DNA of 53,522 nt from contig JAMOPJ010000019.1 of the NCBI GenBank assembly GCA_027064525.1, forward strand, positions 1 through 53,522, in the 5' to 3' direction. Below the pieces are notes generated by a model. It worked only from the letters and a program-made list of their open reading frames with translations, had not been told where the DNA came from and made no database searches. Numbering within the stretch: the first letter of the stretch is position 1; every line of letters starts with the position of its first letter. The translations under genes and the position numbers were made by a program. The DNA is from Archaeoglobaceae archaeon (GTDB lineage: Archaea; Halobacteriota; Archaeoglobi; Archaeoglobales; Archaeoglobaceae). Positions 1 to 8,676 of the stretch are shown piece after piece.

Positions 1-192
1 AGATTCTATAATAGATTCCCTAAAAACAAAGTGCAATTCAAATCTACCCTAAGCTGGCTCAAATCCTTCGCTTTATTACATAACCTTATAAATTGTTACT
101 ATAAAAATATTACATCTTGACAATCTCGACCTAAAGGATTATAAAGTTTCATAAAGCTTTATAAAATTTTAAATTTTTCTTTACATAAAGAA

Positions 193-202
193 TTTATAAA
201 TG
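193..202 (+). promoter_or_regulatory. Putative TATA box of the cysteine-rich peptide gene
   Basis: The A/T stretch TTTATAAATG lies about 35-40 bases before the GTG start at 235, inside a strongly AT-rich upstream region (1-222) in which no gene is visible. The spacing suits an archaeal promoter with a short leader that still includes the GGTGAT ribosome site at 225-230. Confidence 0.4.
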
Positions 203-234
203 TATGTTTAACCGATGATTGATTGGTGATCGAC

Positions 235-474
235 GTGAAGTGGTCAAGAACATTTGTGTTGTTTGTAGTGTTGGCAGGAATGGTGGGTATGGCAATGGTC
301 CACCCAGCAGACTGCAACGGAATCTGCGATGGAAAATACTGTAAGAGCATATGTGAGAGTTCTGGAAACGGACACTGCTATGGATTGTGTGATGGAATAT
401 ACTGCAAGAAGGACTGTGATGGGATCTGCGACGGAACTTACTGCAAGAATCTTTGCGACTGCTGCATGAACTAA
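235..474 (+). CDS. Secreted cysteine-rich repeat peptide, function unknown
   Basis: This 79-residue protein has a hydrophobic N-terminal segment typical of a Sec signal peptide (about residues 5-22), followed by a mature part with 13 cysteines in under 60 residues. The cysteines fall in a repeated unit, C-x-G-[IL]-C-D-G-x-Y-C-K-x-x-C, seen three times (CNGICDGKYCKSIC, CYGLCDGIYCKKDC, CDGICDGTYCKNLC), the last two sharing a cysteine, and the chain ends CDCCMN. GTG at 235 is chosen because GGTGAT sits just upstream; TTG 223 and GTG 226 are alternatives in the same frame. I do not recognise a family. The pattern fits a disulfide-rich extracellular peptide or a metal-binding protein. It precedes the TRAP transporter genes by about 115 bases on the same strand. 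Confidence 0.75.
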   Translation: MKWSRTFVLFVVLAGMVGMAMVHPADCNGICDGKYCKSICESSGNGHCYGLCDGIYCKKDCDGICDGTYCKNLCDCCMN

Positions 475-590
475 ATTTTTATTAATTATTTTTATTATTT
501 TTAATTCTCTTTTGCTTGAAATTCGGGAGGGAATTACAGAAAAGCATAAAATTCGATGGCTTTCATTCAGGCCGGAAGGAGGATCGATCC

Positions 591-2579
591 TTGGATCTGT
601 CAGAAATTAAGAAAAAGTTTCTTTATGAAAGGGATCTCTCCGGATGGCAGGCGTTGCTCGTGCTGATAATTTCGGTAGTCTTCTCTACCTTTCACTTGAT
701 CAACGGATCATACACCGGATTACTTCAAATGGACATAGTAAAATCGGTTCATTTGGCCTTTGCAGTGGCTCTGTCCTTCTTGCTATTCCCAGCTCGAAAG
801 AGACATTCAGATAGAATTCCATGGTTCGACATAGTCTTGGCGATAATAGGAGCTTACGTCAGTCTCTACATCGCTTTGAATTATCAGGAGCTGATCCGCA
901 GATCAGCCATAGGTTACACAACGATGGATTATATTATAGCTGCTTTGGGTATCATATTCGTCCTGGAGGCTACGAGAAGAGCAGTAAATCCGGCGATGGT
1001 TTTTGTAGCTATTCTATTCATTCTATACGCAAAGTTCGGCTCGGATCTGCCCTTCATATCTCATCCGCCATACACTTGGAAGGAGATAATCGAGCACCTT
1101 TACCTGACGAAGGAGGGAATATTTGGAACTCCTTTGGCAGTTTCAGCGAGCTTCGTCGTTCTCTTCATAATTTTTGGAGCGTTCTTGGATAAATCCGGAG
1201 CTGGAAAGTTCTTCATAGACTTGGCGATAGCCCTGACTGGAAAAGCAATTGGAGGGCCGGCTAAGGCCGCTGTGGTTGCGAGTGCCCTGATGGGCACGGT
1301 TTCCGGCAGTTCTGTTGCGAACACGGTAACCACTGGAACATTCACGATCCCGTTGATGAAGAGGGTCGGTTATAAGCCAGAATTCGCCGGAGCTGTAGAG
1401 CCGGCAGCATCCACCGGAGGACAGATAATGCCTCCTATAATGGGAGCTGCAGCGTTCATAATGTCCGAGTTCGTCGGAATTCCATATTCGAGGATTGCTT
1501 TAGCAGCTGTAATTCCAGCTTTGCTCTACTTCTTCGGAGTGTTCACCGCTGTTGATCTTGAAGCGAGGAAGGAGAGGCTCAGAGGATTGCCGGAGGAAGA
1601 ACTCCCGAACGTTAAGGAAGTTCTGAAGGGGGGTTGGTTCTACTTCATACCGATAATCGTTCTGATATATATGCTCGCGAAAGGCCATACGCCGATCTTA
1701 GCGGCAGTCTATTCTACGGCGGTAGTGATGGCCATAATGGTCGTAAGGCCGATCCTAAAGAACCTGAGAAGTAAAGAGAAGCCTTGGAAGGAAGTAGCGA
1801 AGGAGATAGCTAAGGGCTTCATAGAGGCTTTGAACAGCGGTGGGAGAGGAGTCGTTGCGGTTGCTATGGCATGCGCATGCGCTGGAATAGTCGTGGGAGT
1901 GGTCACGCTCACTGGCTTGGGCTTTAAGGTTGCGAACATGGCCCTCTCAATATCTCAGAACCAGCTGTTGCCGATCCTAATTTTGACGATGATGGTCTCG
2001 TTGATATTAGGAATGGGAGTTCCAACTACAGCCAACTACATAATAACGAGCACTATAGCGGCTCCAGCTATAGTAATGTTTATGGCCAAGGGCTTCGGTA
2101 TGAACGTCCGAGACTTCCTCACAACCTATCCTGAGTTGGTTCTGCCGGCACACATGTTCGTGTTCTACTTTGGAGTTGCTGCAGATCTAACTCCACCGGT
2201 AGCTTTGGCCGCCTATGCTGGCTCAGCAATAGCTGGAAGCGATCCTTGGAAGACGGGAATAAACGCCGCAAAGATAGGAATCGGGAAGTATCTCGTCCCC
2301 TACGTTTTCATATACGCTCCGTGTTTGCTCCTCATTGGGATAAACTCGATATTCGACGTTCTCAAGCTGGTTGCAATCGTGCTCATCGTTGCGATAGGCA
2401 TAGTTGCTATAAACGTCGGAACGATCGGTTATCTGCTCAGGGACTGCGGAAAGGGGACAAGGGTTGCCAGTCTGATTTTAGGAGGCCTTATGCTTTCTCC
2501 AAACTGGATCGCAAGGCTGTTGGGCTTGGCGGGATTTTTAGCAATCGTTTTAAACCAGTGGAAGAATTCTGAGGTATGA
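591..2579 (+). CDS. TRAP transporter fused permease (4TM/12TM, TAXI type)
   Basis: The product is a polytopic membrane protein of about 660 residues, combining the small and large permease units of tripartite ATP-independent periplasmic transporters in one chain. It contains the glycine-rich DctM-like blocks (GSSVANTVTTGTFTIPLMKR, PAASTGGQIMPPIMGAAAF, GVPTTANYIITST) and ends in hydrophobic helices. It should import an organic acid using a cation gradient together with the TAXI receptor encoded next, whose start region overlaps its stop. I prefer TTG 591 because AAGGAGG at 576-582 lies 8 bases upstream; the frame stays open back to TTG 516, which would add 25 charged residues. The substrate cannot be read from the sequence. 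Confidence 0.88.
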   Translation: MDLSEIKKKFLYERDLSGWQALLVLIISVVFSTFHLINGSYTGLLQMDIVKSVHLAFAVALSFLLFPARKRHSDRIPWFDIVLAIIGAYVSLYIALNYQELIRRSAIGYTTMDYIIAALGIIFVLEATRRAVNPAMVFVAILFILYAKFGSDLPFISHPPYTWKEIIEHLYLTKEGIFGTPLAVSASFVVLFIIFGAFLDKSGAGKFFIDLAIALTGKAIGGPAKAAVVASALMGTVSGSSVANTVTTGTFTIPLMKRVGYKPEFAGAVEPAASTGGQIMPPIMGAAAFIMSEFVGIPYSRIALAAVIPALLYFFGVFTAVDLEARKERLRGLPEEELPNVKEVLKGGWFYFIPIIVLIYMLAKGHTPILAAVYSTAVVMAIMVVRPILKNLRSKEKPWKEVAKEIAKGFIEALNSGGRGVVAVAMACACAGIVVGVVTLTGLGFKVANMALSISQNQLLPILILTMMVSLILGMGVPTTANYIITSTIAAPAIVMFMAKGFGMNVRDFLTTYPELVLPAHMFVFYFGVAADLTPPVALAAYAGSAIAGSDPWKTGINAAKIGIGKYLVPYVFIYAPCLLLIGINSIFDVLKLVAIVLIVAIGIVAINVGTIGYLLRDCGKGTRVASLILGGLMLSPNWIARLLGLAGFLAIVLNQWKNSEV

Positions 2580-2591
2580 AGAAACATCTTA

Positions 2592-3521
2592 GTGGCTGGA
2601 TGTGCTGAAAAGGAAGCTAAGCCGGCAGAGAAGGCGGAGAAGTATCACATAACGATTTTAACGGGCGGAGCTTCTGGAACTTACTATCCGATAGGTGGAG
2701 CGATGGCCAAGATAATAAACAAATACGTTAAGGGTGTTGAGGCTACAGCTGTAACGTCTGGAGCTTCCGTAGCTAACGCAAGAAAGCTCGGTGACAAGGA
2801 GGCAGAGCTTGCATTGTTGCAGAACGACATCGCATACTACGCATACAACGGCATCGAGATGTTCAAGGAGAAGCCGGTGAGGAACATAAGGGGAATAGCA
2901 ACGCTCTACCCTGAAGTAATTCAAATAGTAACCCTGAAGGACAGTGGAATTAAGACTATTTACGATCTGAAGGGTAGGAGAGTTGCCGTAGGAGCTCCGG
3001 GGAGCGGAACGGCAGTTGATGCTATGCAGATTCTGAATGCAGCCGGAATCAACGAGAGCAACACCGACATAAGGTATCTGAACTTCAAGGAGGTTGCAGA
3101 TGCCTTGAAGGATGGAACGATAGATGCAGGATTCATAGTCGCCGGAATTCCCACGGCGGCTGTGACGGATATAGCGGCCGTCAGGGACATATACATCGTC
3201 GAGATCCCGGACGAGATCTATCAGAAATTGCATGAGAAGTATAAGTTCTACATCCAATACACGATCCCGGCCGGAAGTTACAAGGGGTTGGATAAGGATG
3301 TGAAGAGCGTTGCAGTTTTGGCGATGCTCGCAACGAGAGAAGACATCCCAGAGGACATAATCTACAACATTACGAAGGCGATATTCGAGCATACTGACGA
3401 GCTCGTAGCCGCTCATGAAAGGGCAAAGGACATAACCCTCCAGACAGCTTTGGACGGCATGTCGATTCCTCTGCATCCTGGAGCCGAGAAATACTACAAG
3501 GAGGTTGGATTGATCAAGTAA
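2592..3521 (+). CDS. TAXI-family TRAP solute receptor, signal peptide missing
   Basis: The 309-residue product matches the TAXI (TRAP-associated extracytoplasmic immunogenic) receptors: it begins the mature fold with ITILTGGASGTYYPIGGAMA and contains DLKGRRVAVGAPGSGTAVDA and DGTIDAGFIVAG. Just before it the codons read L-V-A-G-C-A-E, a lipobox, so the ancestral protein was a lipoprotein. The hydrophobic signal core is absent: from the permease stop at 2577-2579 to the lipobox there are only about 10 bases, and the ATG at 2576, overlapping the permease stop, runs out of frame after 10 codons. GTG 2592 is the only in-frame start I see. Either a deletion removed the signal peptide or bases are missing in the sequence. 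Confidence 0.85.
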   Translation: MAGCAEKEAKPAEKAEKYHITILTGGASGTYYPIGGAMAKIINKYVKGVEATAVTSGASVANARKLGDKEAELALLQNDIAYYAYNGIEMFKEKPVRNIRGIATLYPEVIQIVTLKDSGIKTIYDLKGRRVAVGAPGSGTAVDAMQILNAAGINESNTDIRYLNFKEVADALKDGTIDAGFIVAGIPTAAVTDIAAVRDIYIVEIPDEIYQKLHEKYKFYIQYTIPAGSYKGLDKDVKSVAVLAMLATREDIPEDIIYNITKAIFEHTDELVAAHERAKDITLQTALDGMSIPLHPGAEKYYKEVGLIK

Positions 3522-3548
3522 TTTAAAAATTTTAAAATTTTTATTTTG

Positions 3549-3585
3549 GTTTTTATTATTTTACTAAATTAAAATAATAAAAATC
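3549..3585. terminator. AT-rich palindrome between convergent genes, likely bidirectional terminator
   Basis: Two 15-16 base arms (left GTTTTTATTATTTTA, right TAAAATAATAAAAATC) are near-perfect inverted repeats around a 6-base spacer and are bordered by T and A runs. The site lies in the 74-base gap between the TAXI receptor gene and aglB, which converge, so the T-runs on each strand could stop transcription from both sides. Confidence 0.55.
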
Positions 3586-3595
3586 AAAAAATAAA

Positions 3596-6079
3596 TTAAA
3601 TTAGATCTATTCTGAGTGTGGCACCGCTCTCAACCTGCTCATCGCTCACTGAGAAGTGCTTGATGACATTTCCAGCCCTTATCGTGTAATCTCCAACTGG
3701 TTTGACCGGATACATCGTGTTCTGCGCATACGGAACGATGACTTCATACGTTCCGTTCACTACTGGCACGGTCTTTTGCCATACGAATGTCCTGTTCTGA
3801 TTTGTCTTCACGGTTACGCTGACCGTAACGCTGTCCGCGTTCGCTTTGCCTGTTACCTTAACTCCCTTGACGAACTCGAATATCTTTACGTATCCCGTCG
3901 GAGTTAAGTTAACCTGAGGCATTCCGAACTTCTTGGCGTAGTTTCTGTTGAATATCATCTTGTAAATTACCTCTTCAAGACCCATAGGGGATCCGGCGCT
4001 CGATGAACTCTCATAGACCATCCTGTAATGTGATAGTCCACAGCCGTCGAAGAGGTGAAGCTTCGCTTCTATAGTTTCAAAATACTTCTCACTCGGAATA
4101 GGAACGACCATGGTCTGAGATCCGTGCGGAACCCTGAAGTAATCCGTCGTTAATCCGAGAACGCCGGTAGGAGTTAGATACGCTATCGCTGAACCGACAT
4201 AGTATATTCTATTTGCCCTCTCTAAGCTACCCTCCGCCCAAACCGCCATCGCGTAGAACTTTCCAGTCGCCATTTCCACGTCGCTGATCACATACTTGAC
4301 GTTCAGCTTCTTCGCTATTTCATTCGCATAGCTCTCGTTGAATGCGGTGAAGAACGGGGCCGCTCCGGGAACGTTATTATACTTATTTCCTATCCCCTGC
4401 TGGAAGGGATTCGCTATAGGCATCCTGTGTGCTATCGCCTCGATCCAGTGCCCGTAGTCCCACCAGCTAATGATTCCATAAGTTTTAAATGGGTAAGGGT
4501 ATGGCTGGCTTAGGTTCTTGGAAGGCTTGTAAAGCTCGTAGTAGTATTCGTCGTATTGAGCTTTGTTCGGAGTATTGTTCCTCATCCAAACGAGAGCATC
4601 CCACCACGGCTTAGGTATTCCGCCGGCATATTTACTCTGATTGAACGCCATAGCGAACGTGGGAGCGAAGAGTAGCACTATCAGAAGTATGGCGATACTC
4701 AAGCGCGTGTAGTTTACCTTTTTCTCGGTTAAAGCCTTGTAGAACTCTAATTTGCTCAAAAGCCAATCGAGCATGAATCCTGCCATCACCGCACAGACAA
4801 CTCCGAAGTAGTATGCGAACCTGTTCTGGCCGCATAAAGCTATGAACATCATCAGCGACCAGAGCAGAATCAATATGTGAACATCCTTTCTTTCATCGTA
4901 AACGAGTTTGGTGAGGCATAGAAATCCGAAGAATCCGAAGAAGAAAGTCATTCCGAAGTTCAAGTAAGCTGGAGCCAAACTGAACTGCCCACCCATCGTA
5001 AAGAATGGTTGAACCTCAGCGATCGTCAGAGCTCCTCCCTTAGGCTGAACGACTCCTATTACTCCGAGTAACATCCCGAAGAAATCTGGAGAAATGGCAA
5101 GTATAACTCCAACTATCACCGCTAATACAGCGACGATCGTCGCCGGGAAGGCGTATTCCTCCTTGATTCCTATTTTGGCGTAATATCCCTTCTCTTTTAA
5201 AACTTCGATTGCCCTGAAAAGTCCGAGCATTACCAAGCATGAGATCAAAACGATTAGCTGGAACGGAGAGTAATGTATAGTGCTAAAATATGGTGTGTTA
5301 AAAGCAAATGGTAGGAACATCACAGTTGCAATGGCTATTGTAATCAAGCTTATATATATTATATCTACAATGTCTGTCTTTACGAATCTATCAAGCAGCA
5401 TCAAGACGAAAACATAGATAACGATGAATAAAGCCAAGTAAAAACTTGGCGCCCACGTTAAGAGATACATCCCGTAGGCGATTCCAGCCAAAACGGCAAA
5501 AGCTAATTTTTTACCGTTTCTCAACGCGTTCGGATCATTTTTCCAGCGGTTTATCGAATAAACATAGAGGGCGAGCGTTGAGGTCATCCAGAAGACCTCC
5601 CAGATATGATGGTCATTGAATCCCAATATGCTCCTTGCGAGCAATTGTCCGGGAATTATAACTGTGAGAAAAGCCGAAATTATGCCTGCTTGCTTACCAA
5701 AAGCCTCTTTCGTAAGGAGATAAATTGGCAGGGCTAAGAGGGCTCCACCTATGGCGGGAATGAATGCTATAACGCTTCTAATCGATTCAGGAGTGGTAGC
5801 TCCGGCCATCTTTGCCAAGATCGCGCTGAAATATACCAAGAAAGGGCCAAAGTGTGTGAACGTTCCGAAGGGATAGTGTGTGAAGGGATCGAACCATATC
5901 CTGTTCGGAAAGTTGTGCAAACAGTTTTCGATGAGCCTAAAGTAATACCACGGATCGTTTCCACCCAATCGGGCAGTCCAAGTAAAAACGCTGTTCCAAG
6001 GATTGACTATTCTAAGGTATAAACCTAAGATCACTGCAGCAATGAGAAGTATGAAGTGCCAGAACTTTTGAATTTTCAT
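3596..6079 (-). CDS. aglB: Dolichyl-phosphooligosaccharide-protein glycotransferase (STT3/AglB)
   Basis: The 827-residue product has about a dozen N-terminal membrane helices and a large extracytoplasmic C-terminal domain. The signature of the STT3 family, WWDYGHW, is at about residue 538 and the first external loop carries GGNDPWYYFR, a metal/lipid-oligosaccharide binding loop. It transfers a lipid-linked oligosaccharide to asparagines of exported proteins. The length matches the long AglB type of Archaeoglobus, which has several paralogues. It is monocistronic here, convergent with the TRAP operon and divergent from the S26e-like gene. ATG 6079 gives a short positively charged N-terminus followed directly by a membrane helix. 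Confidence 0.93.
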   Translation of the reverse strand: MKIQKFWHFILLIAAVILGLYLRIVNPWNSVFTWTARLGGNDPWYYFRLIENCLHNFPNRIWFDPFTHYPFGTFTHFGPFLVYFSAILAKMAGATTPESIRSVIAFIPAIGGALLALPIYLLTKEAFGKQAGIISAFLTVIIPGQLLARSILGFNDHHIWEVFWMTSTLALYVYSINRWKNDPNALRNGKKLAFAVLAGIAYGMYLLTWAPSFYLALFIVIYVFVLMLLDRFVKTDIVDIIYISLITIAIATVMFLPFAFNTPYFSTIHYSPFQLIVLISCLVMLGLFRAIEVLKEKGYYAKIGIKEEYAFPATIVAVLAVIVGVILAISPDFFGMLLGVIGVVQPKGGALTIAEVQPFFTMGGQFSLAPAYLNFGMTFFFGFFGFLCLTKLVYDERKDVHILILLWSLMMFIALCGQNRFAYYFGVVCAVMAGFMLDWLLSKLEFYKALTEKKVNYTRLSIAILLIVLLFAPTFAMAFNQSKYAGGIPKPWWDALVWMRNNTPNKAQYDEYYYELYKPSKNLSQPYPYPFKTYGIISWWDYGHWIEAIAHRMPIANPFQQGIGNKYNNVPGAAPFFTAFNESYANEIAKKLNVKYVISDVEMATGKFYAMAVWAEGSLERANRIYYVGSAIAYLTPTGVLGLTTDYFRVPHGSQTMVVPIPSEKYFETIEAKLHLFDGCGLSHYRMVYESSSSAGSPMGLEEVIYKMIFNRNYAKKFGMPQVNLTPTGYVKIFEFVKGVKVTGKANADSVTVSVTVKTNQNRTFVWQKTVPVVNGTYEVIVPYAQNTMYPVKPVGDYTIRAGNVIKHFSVSDEQVESGATLRIDLI

Positions 6080-6256
6080 GGGCTAACGCTAAACGGACGT
6101 TATTTTAAACTTTTTCATAAGGTAGATCGATAGTATATTTCGCTGAACGATTGTTCGATTTCCGAATGTTCAATGGAAAATCGAGCTTTGCCGGTCGTAA
6201 AGCTTATGTAGGTTTATATTGGAGACGAGGCCGAATGGACGATCGTTTTACATAGC

Positions 6257-6272
6257 ACCAAACTTTTTTATT
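6257..6272 (+). promoter_or_regulatory. Putative BRE/TATA promoter of the S26e-like gene
   Basis: ACCAAACTTTTTTATT combines a purine/A-rich BRE-like stretch with a T/A box whose centre is about 25 bases before the ATG at 6292. That distance implies a nearly leaderless transcript, in keeping with the absence of a good Shine-Dalgarno sequence. The rest of the 6080-6291 gap contains no gene I can recognise. Confidence 0.45.
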
Positions 6273-6291
6273 CTGATGCAGACATAACATT

Positions 6292-6567
6292 ATGGCAAAG
6301 GCTCCCTACGTTAGGGAGTATAAGCAGAGTAAGGCAAGAGGAAAGGACTATATGGTTAGATGCGATGGTTGTGGTAGGAAGGTTCCCCGCTTTAAGACGT
6401 TCGTAGCATATAAGGGTTTGAGGCTCGATTACGACATCATAAAGATGGTTGGAAGGAAGAACATCTCCGTGACGAGAGTTAAGGCTTACTACTGCCCGAA
6501 GTGCGCGAGAAATCTCGGCATCGTTCAGCCGGGCAAATTAGGAAGGAGAAGAACCGAGTTATTCTAA
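6292..6567 (+). CDS. Ribosomal protein S26e-like zinc-ribbon protein
   Basis: The 91-residue basic protein has two zinc knuckles, CDGCGR near residue 25 and CPKCAR near residue 70. The spacing and surrounding residues (CxxCGRxVPRxK ... YYCPKCARNLGIV) match small-subunit protein S26e, which binds near the mRNA exit site in archaeal and eukaryotic ribosomes. Its middle segment differs from crenarchaeal S26e as I know it, so a related RNA-binding zinc protein is possible. The gene ends five bases from the stop of the convergent ThiF-like gene. Confidence 0.65.
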   Translation: MAKAPYVREYKQSKARGKDYMVRCDGCGRKVPRFKTFVAYKGLRLDYDIIKMVGRKNISVTRVKAYYCPKCARNLGIVQPGKLGRRRTELF

Positions 6568-6571
6568 TTTT

Positions 6572-7336
6572 TTATTCGTCGAGTTTTATCACTTCACACT
6601 CCCCCTCATAATTTTCTGGATGAATACTTCTGAGTTTTCCACTGCAGACAGGGCATTTCGGATTTGTGGAAACCTCTATTTCGAAGAACTCCATAGTCCG
6701 CAGATCTCCTCTGAACAGCCTTCCCTTCAACACCTCCATTCCCAGTATCAGCTTGATAGTTTCCGACGCTTGAATGCAACCAAAGAATCCGGCGGTGAAA
6801 CCCATCACCGGAGTAGCCGTTCTCTCATCCACTTTCGGAAATGTAGTATATAAGCATCTGTAGCACGGGGTATCGACTATAGTCATAGCTTCGCCTTCGA
6901 ATCCGAAGATGGCAGCGTGAACCATCGGCTTTCTCAAAATCTTGCATGCATCGTTGAGCAAAAGCCTCGTTCTGAAGTTGTCCGGGCATGAAACGATTAC
7001 ATCGTAATCTTTAACGATCTCAAGGACGTTCGAAGGATCGATATCGAATGGATATGCCACAACTTCGACATCTGGATTCAGCGTTTCTACGAACTTCTTT
7101 GCGGATTCGGCCTTGTTCATTCCGACATTTCCAGCGTGGATGACTTGTCTCTGGAGATTGTGCTCTTCAACTACATCACCATCGACTATGCCAAGCTTGC
7201 CTATTCCAGAGGCTGCTAAGTAAGCGATGACTGGAGAACCCAAACCACCGGCTCCGACGACGAGAACTTTGGCTTTCATCAATTTCTTTTGTCCATCCTC
7301 GCCGATTATCGGAATCTGTCGGATATATCGTTTCAT
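6572..7336 (-). CDS. ThiF/MoeB/HesA-family adenylyltransferase (E1-like)
   Basis: The 254-residue protein has the nucleotide-binding motif VLVVGAGGLGSPV, the family motif EEHNLQRQVIH and two cysteine pairs (CYRC and CPVC) that bind structural zinc. Such enzymes adenylate the C-terminal glycine of ubiquitin-like sulfur carriers (MoaD, ThiS, SAMP). The crossover-loop segment reads ERTATPVMGFTAGFFG and lacks an obvious cysteine there. Archaea commonly use one such enzyme for molybdopterin synthesis, tRNA thiolation and sampylation, so the precise partner is not determined. Start ATG 7336 gives the usual MxRYxRQ opening. Confidence 0.85.
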   Translation of the reverse strand: MKRYIRQIPIIGEDGQKKLMKAKVLVVGAGGLGSPVIAYLAASGIGKLGIVDGDVVEEHNLQRQVIHAGNVGMNKAESAKKFVETLNPDVEVVAYPFDIDPSNVLEIVKDYDVIVSCPDNFRTRLLLNDACKILRKPMVHAAIFGFEGEAMTIVDTPCYRCLYTTFPKVDERTATPVMGFTAGFFGCIQASETIKLILGMEVLKGRLFRGDLRTMEFFEIEVSTNPKCPVCSGKLRSIHPENYEGECEVIKLDE

Positions 7337-7417
7337 GCACGATAGATCGAATTCTGAATTTTTATCGTTTTGGTCTTAACAGAAACAATTTTTAATGATT
7401 AGTTGTATAAGATTAAC

Positions 7418-7609
7418 ATGTGTGAGTCGAAAGTTATAGTAATAAAAAATGGAAAGGAAAAAATACTTATGGAAGATGTTGTTAGAATAGAGGTTGAAAA
7501 CGATAAACTCAAACTTTACGGTCTTTTGGGTGAAATGGAGGAAGTTAAAGGTAGAATTGTCCTCATGGATTTGGTTGGTCATAAGATATTTGTGGAGGAG
7601 GTAGAATGA
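7418..7609 (+). CDS. CooT-family small nickel-binding protein
   Basis: The 63-residue product starts MCESKV and continues with a short beta-rich sequence (LMEDVVRIE, LYGLLGEMEEVKGRI) that resembles the CooT family, small proteins linked to nickel loading of CO dehydrogenase in bacteria and widespread in methanogens and Archaeoglobales. The conserved cysteine directly after the initiator methionine supports ATG 7418 over ATG 7403. The stop overlaps the start of gap (ATGA at 7606-7609), so the two genes are translationally coupled. A role in nickel handling here is inference from the family. Confidence 0.6.
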   Translation: MCESKVIVIKNGKEKILMEDVVRIEVENDKLKLYGLLGEMEEVKGRIVLMDLVGHKIFVEEVE

Positions 7610-8631
7610 AGGTTCGTGTAGCCATAAACGGTTTTGGAACGATCGGAAAGAGAGTTGCAGATGCCGTAAGCTTGCAGAAGGATATGGAAGTTGTAGGCGT
7701 TACGAAAACGAAACCAGACTTTGAAGCGAAGCTTGCGATAAAAAGAGGATACAAGCTGTATGCGGCGATCCCCGAAAGAGCGGAGGTTTTTGAGAAAGCC
7801 GGATTGAAAATAGAGGGGACGATTGAGGATCTTCTTGAGAAGGCTGACGTAGTCGTGGACTGCTCTCCCGGGAAGGTAGGAGCGGAGAACAAAGCCAAAT
7901 ATTACGAAAAGAAGGGAATAAAGGCGATATTTCAGGGTGGAGAAAAGAAGGATGTTGCTGAAGTTTCTTTCAACGCCTTGGCAAACTACGATTTGGCCAA
8001 GGGTAAGCAGTTCGTTAGAGTTGTTAGCTGCAACACCACTGGCTTGGTGAGGTTGATATATCTGATTAAGGAAAATTTCGGTATCAAGAAGGTTAGAGCG
8101 GTGATGATCAGGAGGGTTGTAGATCCGAAAGAGGATAAGAAAGGGCTCGTGAATGGAATCGCCCCCAATCCGGTTGCGGTGCCATCTCACCATGGTCCGG
8201 ACGTTCAGACCGTTCTGCCAGATGTAAACATCGTCACGACAGCTTTTAAAGTTCCCACGACGCTGATGCATGTCCACTCGATCATGATAGAGCTTGAAGG
8301 AGATGCGAAAGCTGATGATGTTGTAGATGTCCTTGAGAAAGAACCGAGGATAATGCTTGTTTCCGAGGAAGACGGTTTTACATCGACGGCCAAAGTTATA
8401 GAATTTGCAAGAGAACTAAGACTAAGATACGACCTCTTCGAGAATATCGTCTGGAAGGACAGCATAGCCGTTGTGGATGGGGAGCTGTATGTAACGCAGG
8501 CGATCCATCAGGAAGCGATAGTGGTTCCCGAAAACATCGACGCGATAAGGGCGATGTTCGAGCTTGCGGATAGAGAGGAGAGCATGAAGATAACGAACGA
8601 GACTCTCGAAATCGGTAAATTGGGCATTTGA
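7606..8631 (+). CDS. gap: Archaeal type II glyceraldehyde-3-phosphate dehydrogenase
   Basis: The 341-residue protein opens with VRVAINGFGTIGKRVADAV, the dinucleotide-binding fold of GAPDH, and has the catalytic cysteine in SCNTTGLVR. The overall pattern, including the insert after CSPG and the histidine-rich segment VPSHHGPDVQ, is that of the phosphorylating NAD(P)-dependent archaeal enzyme. It interconverts glyceraldehyde-3-phosphate and 1,3-bisphosphoglycerate, mainly in gluconeogenesis in archaea that also use GAPOR. It overlaps the CooT-like gene by four bases. Confidence 0.95.
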   Translation: MKVRVAINGFGTIGKRVADAVSLQKDMEVVGVTKTKPDFEAKLAIKRGYKLYAAIPERAEVFEKAGLKIEGTIEDLLEKADVVVDCSPGKVGAENKAKYYEKKGIKAIFQGGEKKDVAEVSFNALANYDLAKGKQFVRVVSCNTTGLVRLIYLIKENFGIKKVRAVMIRRVVDPKEDKKGLVNGIAPNPVAVPSHHGPDVQTVLPDVNIVTTAFKVPTTLMHVHSIMIELEGDAKADDVVDVLEKEPRIMLVSEEDGFTSTAKVIEFARELRLRYDLFENIVWKDSIAVVDGELYVTQAIHQEAIVVPENIDAIRAMFELADREESMKITNETLEIGKLGI

Positions 8632-8644
8632 TTTCTTATATTTT

Positions 8645-8668
8645 TATTTTTAAAAGTTTTTAAAAATA
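8645..8668. terminator. AT palindrome between convergent gap and ade
   Basis: TATTTTTAAAA and TTTTTAAAAATA form an inverted repeat around a single G in the 45-base gap separating two convergent genes. With T-runs on both strands it is a plausible bidirectional terminator. Confidence 0.45.
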
Positions 8669-8676
8669 ATAACAAA

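Noticed and set aside
2658-3476. A 272-codon open frame opposite the TAXI gene
   Set aside because: Antisense shadow of a well-supported gene; its translation has no recognisable domain and it lacks a plausible ribosome site.
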